DNA of 44,456 nucleotides from Kineococcus rubinsiae (GTDB lineage: Bacteria > Actinomycetota > Actinomycetes > Actinomycetales > Kineococcaceae), in the NCBI RefSeq assembly GCF_011839805.1, contig NZ_VWPY01000037.1, positions 1-44,456 on the forward strand. The letters run 5' to 3'. The number at the start of each line of letters is the position of its first letter. Positions within the stretch are counted from its first letter, which is position 1. Shown in pieces: positions 42,362 to 44,456 of this stretch. The notes beneath the pieces are model-generated. The model was not told the DNA's origin and did not search any database. It saw only the letters and a program-made list of their open reading frames with translations. The position numbers and the translations under genes were made by a program.

Positions 42362-44157
42362 GGGGCGTAGATCGCCTCGACGTCGGCCGCGAAGTCCTTC
42401 AGCACCTCACCGCGCTTCACCTTCTGCGACGGCGTCAGGTACTGGTTCTCGACGGTGAAGTCGCCGGGCAGGACGCGGAACTTCCGGATCGACTCGGCGC
42501 GGCTCACGGTCTCGTTGACGGCGTCGACGGCGCGCTGCAGCTCGGCGAGGACGTCGGGGTCCTGCCGGGCGCGCTCGACGTCCAGGCCCGGCTTGCCGTG
42601 GTTGGTGCCCCAGCTCGGCAGCGACTCGGCGTCCAGGGTGACGAGGCAGCCGATGAAGTGGCGCTGGTCGCCCACGACGACGCACTGCGAGACGAGGGTG
42701 TGGGCCCGCAGCCGGTCCTCCATCTGGGCCGGCGCCACGTTCTTGCCGTTGGCCGTGACGATGATCTCCTTCTTGCGCCCCGTGATCCGCAGGTACCCGT
42801 CGGCGTCGATGTCGCCCAGGTCGCCCGTGTGGAACCAACCGCCGGCCATCGCCGCGGCCGTGTCCTCGGGACGGTGCAGGTACTCGGAGAAGACCTGCGG
42901 GCCGCGGGCGAGGATCTCGCCGTCCTCGGCGATGGTGAGGTCGGTGCCCGGCAGGGGCGGCCCGACGGTGCCGATGCGCAGGCGCGACGGGCGGCTGACG
43001 GCCAGCGGCGCGGTCGTCTCGGTGAGGCCGTAGCCCTCCAGCACGACGAGCCCGACACCGCGGAAGAAGTGCGCGAGGTGCTCGCCCATCGGGGCGCCGC
43101 CGGAGACGGCGAACTCGACGCGCCCGCCGAGCAGGGTCCGCAGCTTGGAGTACACGAGCCGGTCGAACAGGGCGTGGCGCGCACGCAGGACGGGGCTCGG
43201 GCCCCGGTCGTCCAGGCTGCGGGACCAGGCGATCGCCGTCTTCGAGGCGCCCTCGAAGATGCGGGCCTTGAGCTTGCCGCCGGCCGCGGCCTTCTGCTCG
43301 GCGCCGTTGTAGACCTTCTGGAACACCCGCGGCACCGCGAGGATGAAGGTCGGGCGGAACCCGGCCAGGTCCGGCAGCAGGTCCTTCGCGTCGGGCGTGT
43401 GACCCATCCGGATCCGGTTCACCAGGCACAGGCCCTGGATGAAGCGCGCGAAGACGTGGGCCAGCGGGATGAACAGCAGCGTGGCGGCGCCCTCGCGGGC
43501 GAGGACCTCGGGGATCGCGGCGTAGGCGTTCAGGGACAGGTCGCGGAAGTTGCTGTGGGACAGGACGCAGCCCTTGGGCCGGCCGGTCGTGCCCGAGGTG
43601 TAGATGATCGTGGCCGGGTCGTGCGGGCCGGCCGAGGTGCGGGCCCGCTCCAGCTGCTCGTCGCCGACCTCGCGGCCCGCGGCGGTGAGCTCCTCGACGG
43701 CGCCCGAGTCGATCGTCCACACGTCGCGCAGACGGGGCAGGTCGCCGCGCACGGAGGCGACGCGGGCCGCGTTCTCGGGGGTCTCGACGAGGCACACGAC
43801 GGCCTCGGAGTCGGCGAGGATCCAGCGGATCTGCTCGGCCGAGGACGTCTCGTAGACGGGGACGGTCACGGCCCCCGCGAACCAGGTCGCCACGTCGGCC
43901 AGCGTCCACTCGTAGCGCGTGCGGCACAGCAGGGCGACCTTGTCGCCCGGTTCGACGCCCGCCGCGACGAGGCCCTTGGCGAGGCCCCGCACCGCGGTGA
44001 GGAACGCCTCGGCGGTGACGTCGTGCCAGCTGCCGTCGGGGGCCTTGGTGCTGACGGTGACGTGGGCCGGCGCCTCGCGGGCGGTGTCCACGACGCAGTC
44101 CGTCATGTTCCCCGTCGCCGCCACCTCCACGAGCAGTGGCTCGCTGGTGCTCCGCAC
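42358..44157 (-). CDS. long-chain acyl-CoA synthetase (FadD15-like)
   Basis: A 599-residue AMP-forming ligase that activates fatty acids to acyl-CoA. The P-loop-like motif is TIIYTSGTTGRPKGC; the A5/A7 motifs are EGYGLTETTAPLAV and WFHTGDLGDIDADGYLRI; A8 is GRKKEIIVTANGKNVAP; and a C-terminal Lys is in the expected SQKVKRGEVL context. The length and order fit the FadD15/ACSL group with its C-terminal extension. The GTG at 44157 has GAGGAGGAAC directly upstream; the longer frame to 44361 is rejected. TAGGGT at 44251-44246 (minus strand) may be its -10 box. It is first in a two-gene unit with the GT87-like gene. Confidence 0.93.
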   Translation of the reverse strand: MRSTSEPLLVEVAATGNMTDCVVDTAREAPAHVTVSTKAPDGSWHDVTAEAFLTAVRGLAKGLVAAGVEPGDKVALLCRTRYEWTLADVATWFAGAVTVPVYETSSAEQIRWILADSEAVVCLVETPENAARVASVRGDLPRLRDVWTIDSGAVEELTAAGREVGDEQLERARTSAGPHDPATIIYTSGTTGRPKGCVLSHSNFRDLSLNAYAAIPEVLAREGAATLLFIPLAHVFARFIQGLCLVNRIRMGHTPDAKDLLPDLAGFRPTFILAVPRVFQKVYNGAEQKAAAGGKLKARIFEGASKTAIAWSRSLDDRGPSPVLRARHALFDRLVYSKLRTLLGGRVEFAVSGGAPMGEHLAHFFRGVGLVVLEGYGLTETTAPLAVSRPSRLRIGTVGPPLPGTDLTIAEDGEILARGPQVFSEYLHRPEDTAAAMAGGWFHTGDLGDIDADGYLRITGRKKEIIVTANGKNVAPAQMEDRLRAHTLVSQCVVVGDQRHFIGCLVTLDAESLPSWGTNHGKPGLDVERARQDPDVLAELQRAVDAVNETVSRAESIRKFRVLPGDFTVENQYLTPSQKVKRGEVLKDFAADVEAIYAP

Positions 44158-44245
44158 GGTTCCTCCTCGCCAGGGCCCACGGGCGTCGTCGACCGGTGTG
44201 CTGCCTCGTGCACGTCCGCCGGTGGCAGGCGCGGGCAGGGACCCG

Positions 44246-44251
44246 ACCCTA
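44246..44251 (-). promoter_or_regulatory. possible -10 box of the fadD-GT87 unit
   Basis: TAGGGT on the minus strand, about 90 nt before the GTG at 44157, in the divergent gap. The -35 is not evident. Confidence 0.35.
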
Positions 44252-44366
44252 CCCGGCGCCGGGGTGCTCGTCGGGGAGGGGAGATCGAGCCTGTGGACGG
44301 GTGGCGCGCGGTGCTCAGGAAGCGCGGCCGGCGGCCGATCGGCGGGACAGAGGAGGTGCACCCCCG

Positions 44367-44456
44367 ATGGACGACACCCGCGCGCCCGCCGCCGGCGGCC
44401 GCCACCGCGCGCCCCGCGGCACCGCGACGCCTCCCGCGCACCCCGGAGCGCCCGCC
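44367..44456 (+). CDS. 5' end of an unidentified gene (cut by the window edge)
   Basis: An ATG with AGGAGGTG 8 nt upstream opens a frame that stays open for 30 codons to the window end: MDDTRAPAAGGRHRAPRG and then a Pro/Ala-rich stretch. The strong ribosome binding site supports a real gene. The disordered basic start could precede a TM or signal segment. No family can be named from so little. Confidence 0.55.
   Translation, partial: MDDTRAPAAGGRHRAPRGTATPPAHPGAPA

Overview
The window is very high G+C actinobacterial chromosome. G or C dominates the third codon position in every gene, GTG starts and TGA stops are common, and Shine-Dalgarno-led genes are mixed with apparently leaderless ones. 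The gene content matches the conserved locus that in Mycobacterium tuberculosis runs from about fadD15/pimB' through trpD, ctaE-qcrCAB, ctaC, cobT and pepB to dlaT. The genus is not proven; a Kineococcus-like or related actinomycete is a reasonable guess. I see no rRNA, tRNA, CRISPR array, transposase or prophage gene.

Left part (1-9736): the C-terminal end of a membrane-anchored protein; a TIGR01777-family epimerase; the E2 (two lipoyl domains) and E3 subunits of a 2-oxoacid dehydrogenase complex; a small secreted protein made almost wholly of a Lys-Lys-Glu-Ser octapeptide repeat; leucyl aminopeptidase; a GNAT acetyltransferase; and a CobT-family protein that has lost several active-site motifs and carries an acidic repeat tail. 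Most of this is standard actinobacterial synteny. The repeat protein sits as an extra gene between lpd and pepA.

Middle part (10030-20506): a block that looks accessory to the conserved locus. It holds a GAF-domain regulator, an ExaC/AldB-type aldehyde dehydrogenase, its usual DUF779 partner, a Gfo/Idh/MocA oxidoreductase, an MHS-type symporter, quinone-dependent dihydroorotate dehydrogenase, a 14-TM drug exporter, a 70-residue protein and an aldo/keto reductase.

Right part (20571-44456): back in the conserved locus with a DUF3043 membrane protein, an M20 dipeptidase, ErpA and Aat. Then come the aa3 oxidase genes ctaC-ctaD-ctaF (+ strand), an L,D-transpeptidase lipoprotein, and the convergent ctaE-qcrC-qcrA-qcrB operon (- strand). 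Together these encode the cytochrome bcc-aa3 respiratory branch. After that are trpD, a stand-alone AsnC/Lrp ligand-binding domain, a DEDDh exonuclease/GIY-YIG fusion, a four-cysteine miniprotein, a Tat-type lipoprotein with an HExxH site, a PimB-like mannosyltransferase, a polytopic GT87-like glycosyltransferase coupled to a FadD15-like acyl-CoA synthetase, and the first codons of one more gene.

The most unusual signals are: (1) the KKES-repeat secreted protein, with a Shine-Dalgarno-like hexamer in its repeats; (2) the CobT-family protein with a dismantled active site; (3) a 35-bp near-perfect palindrome with outer arms at 29408-29471; (4) a repeated leaderless-promoter layout (TANNNT, 6-7 nt, start codon); and (5) three TAG stop codons that double as the start of a TAGNNT -10 box.
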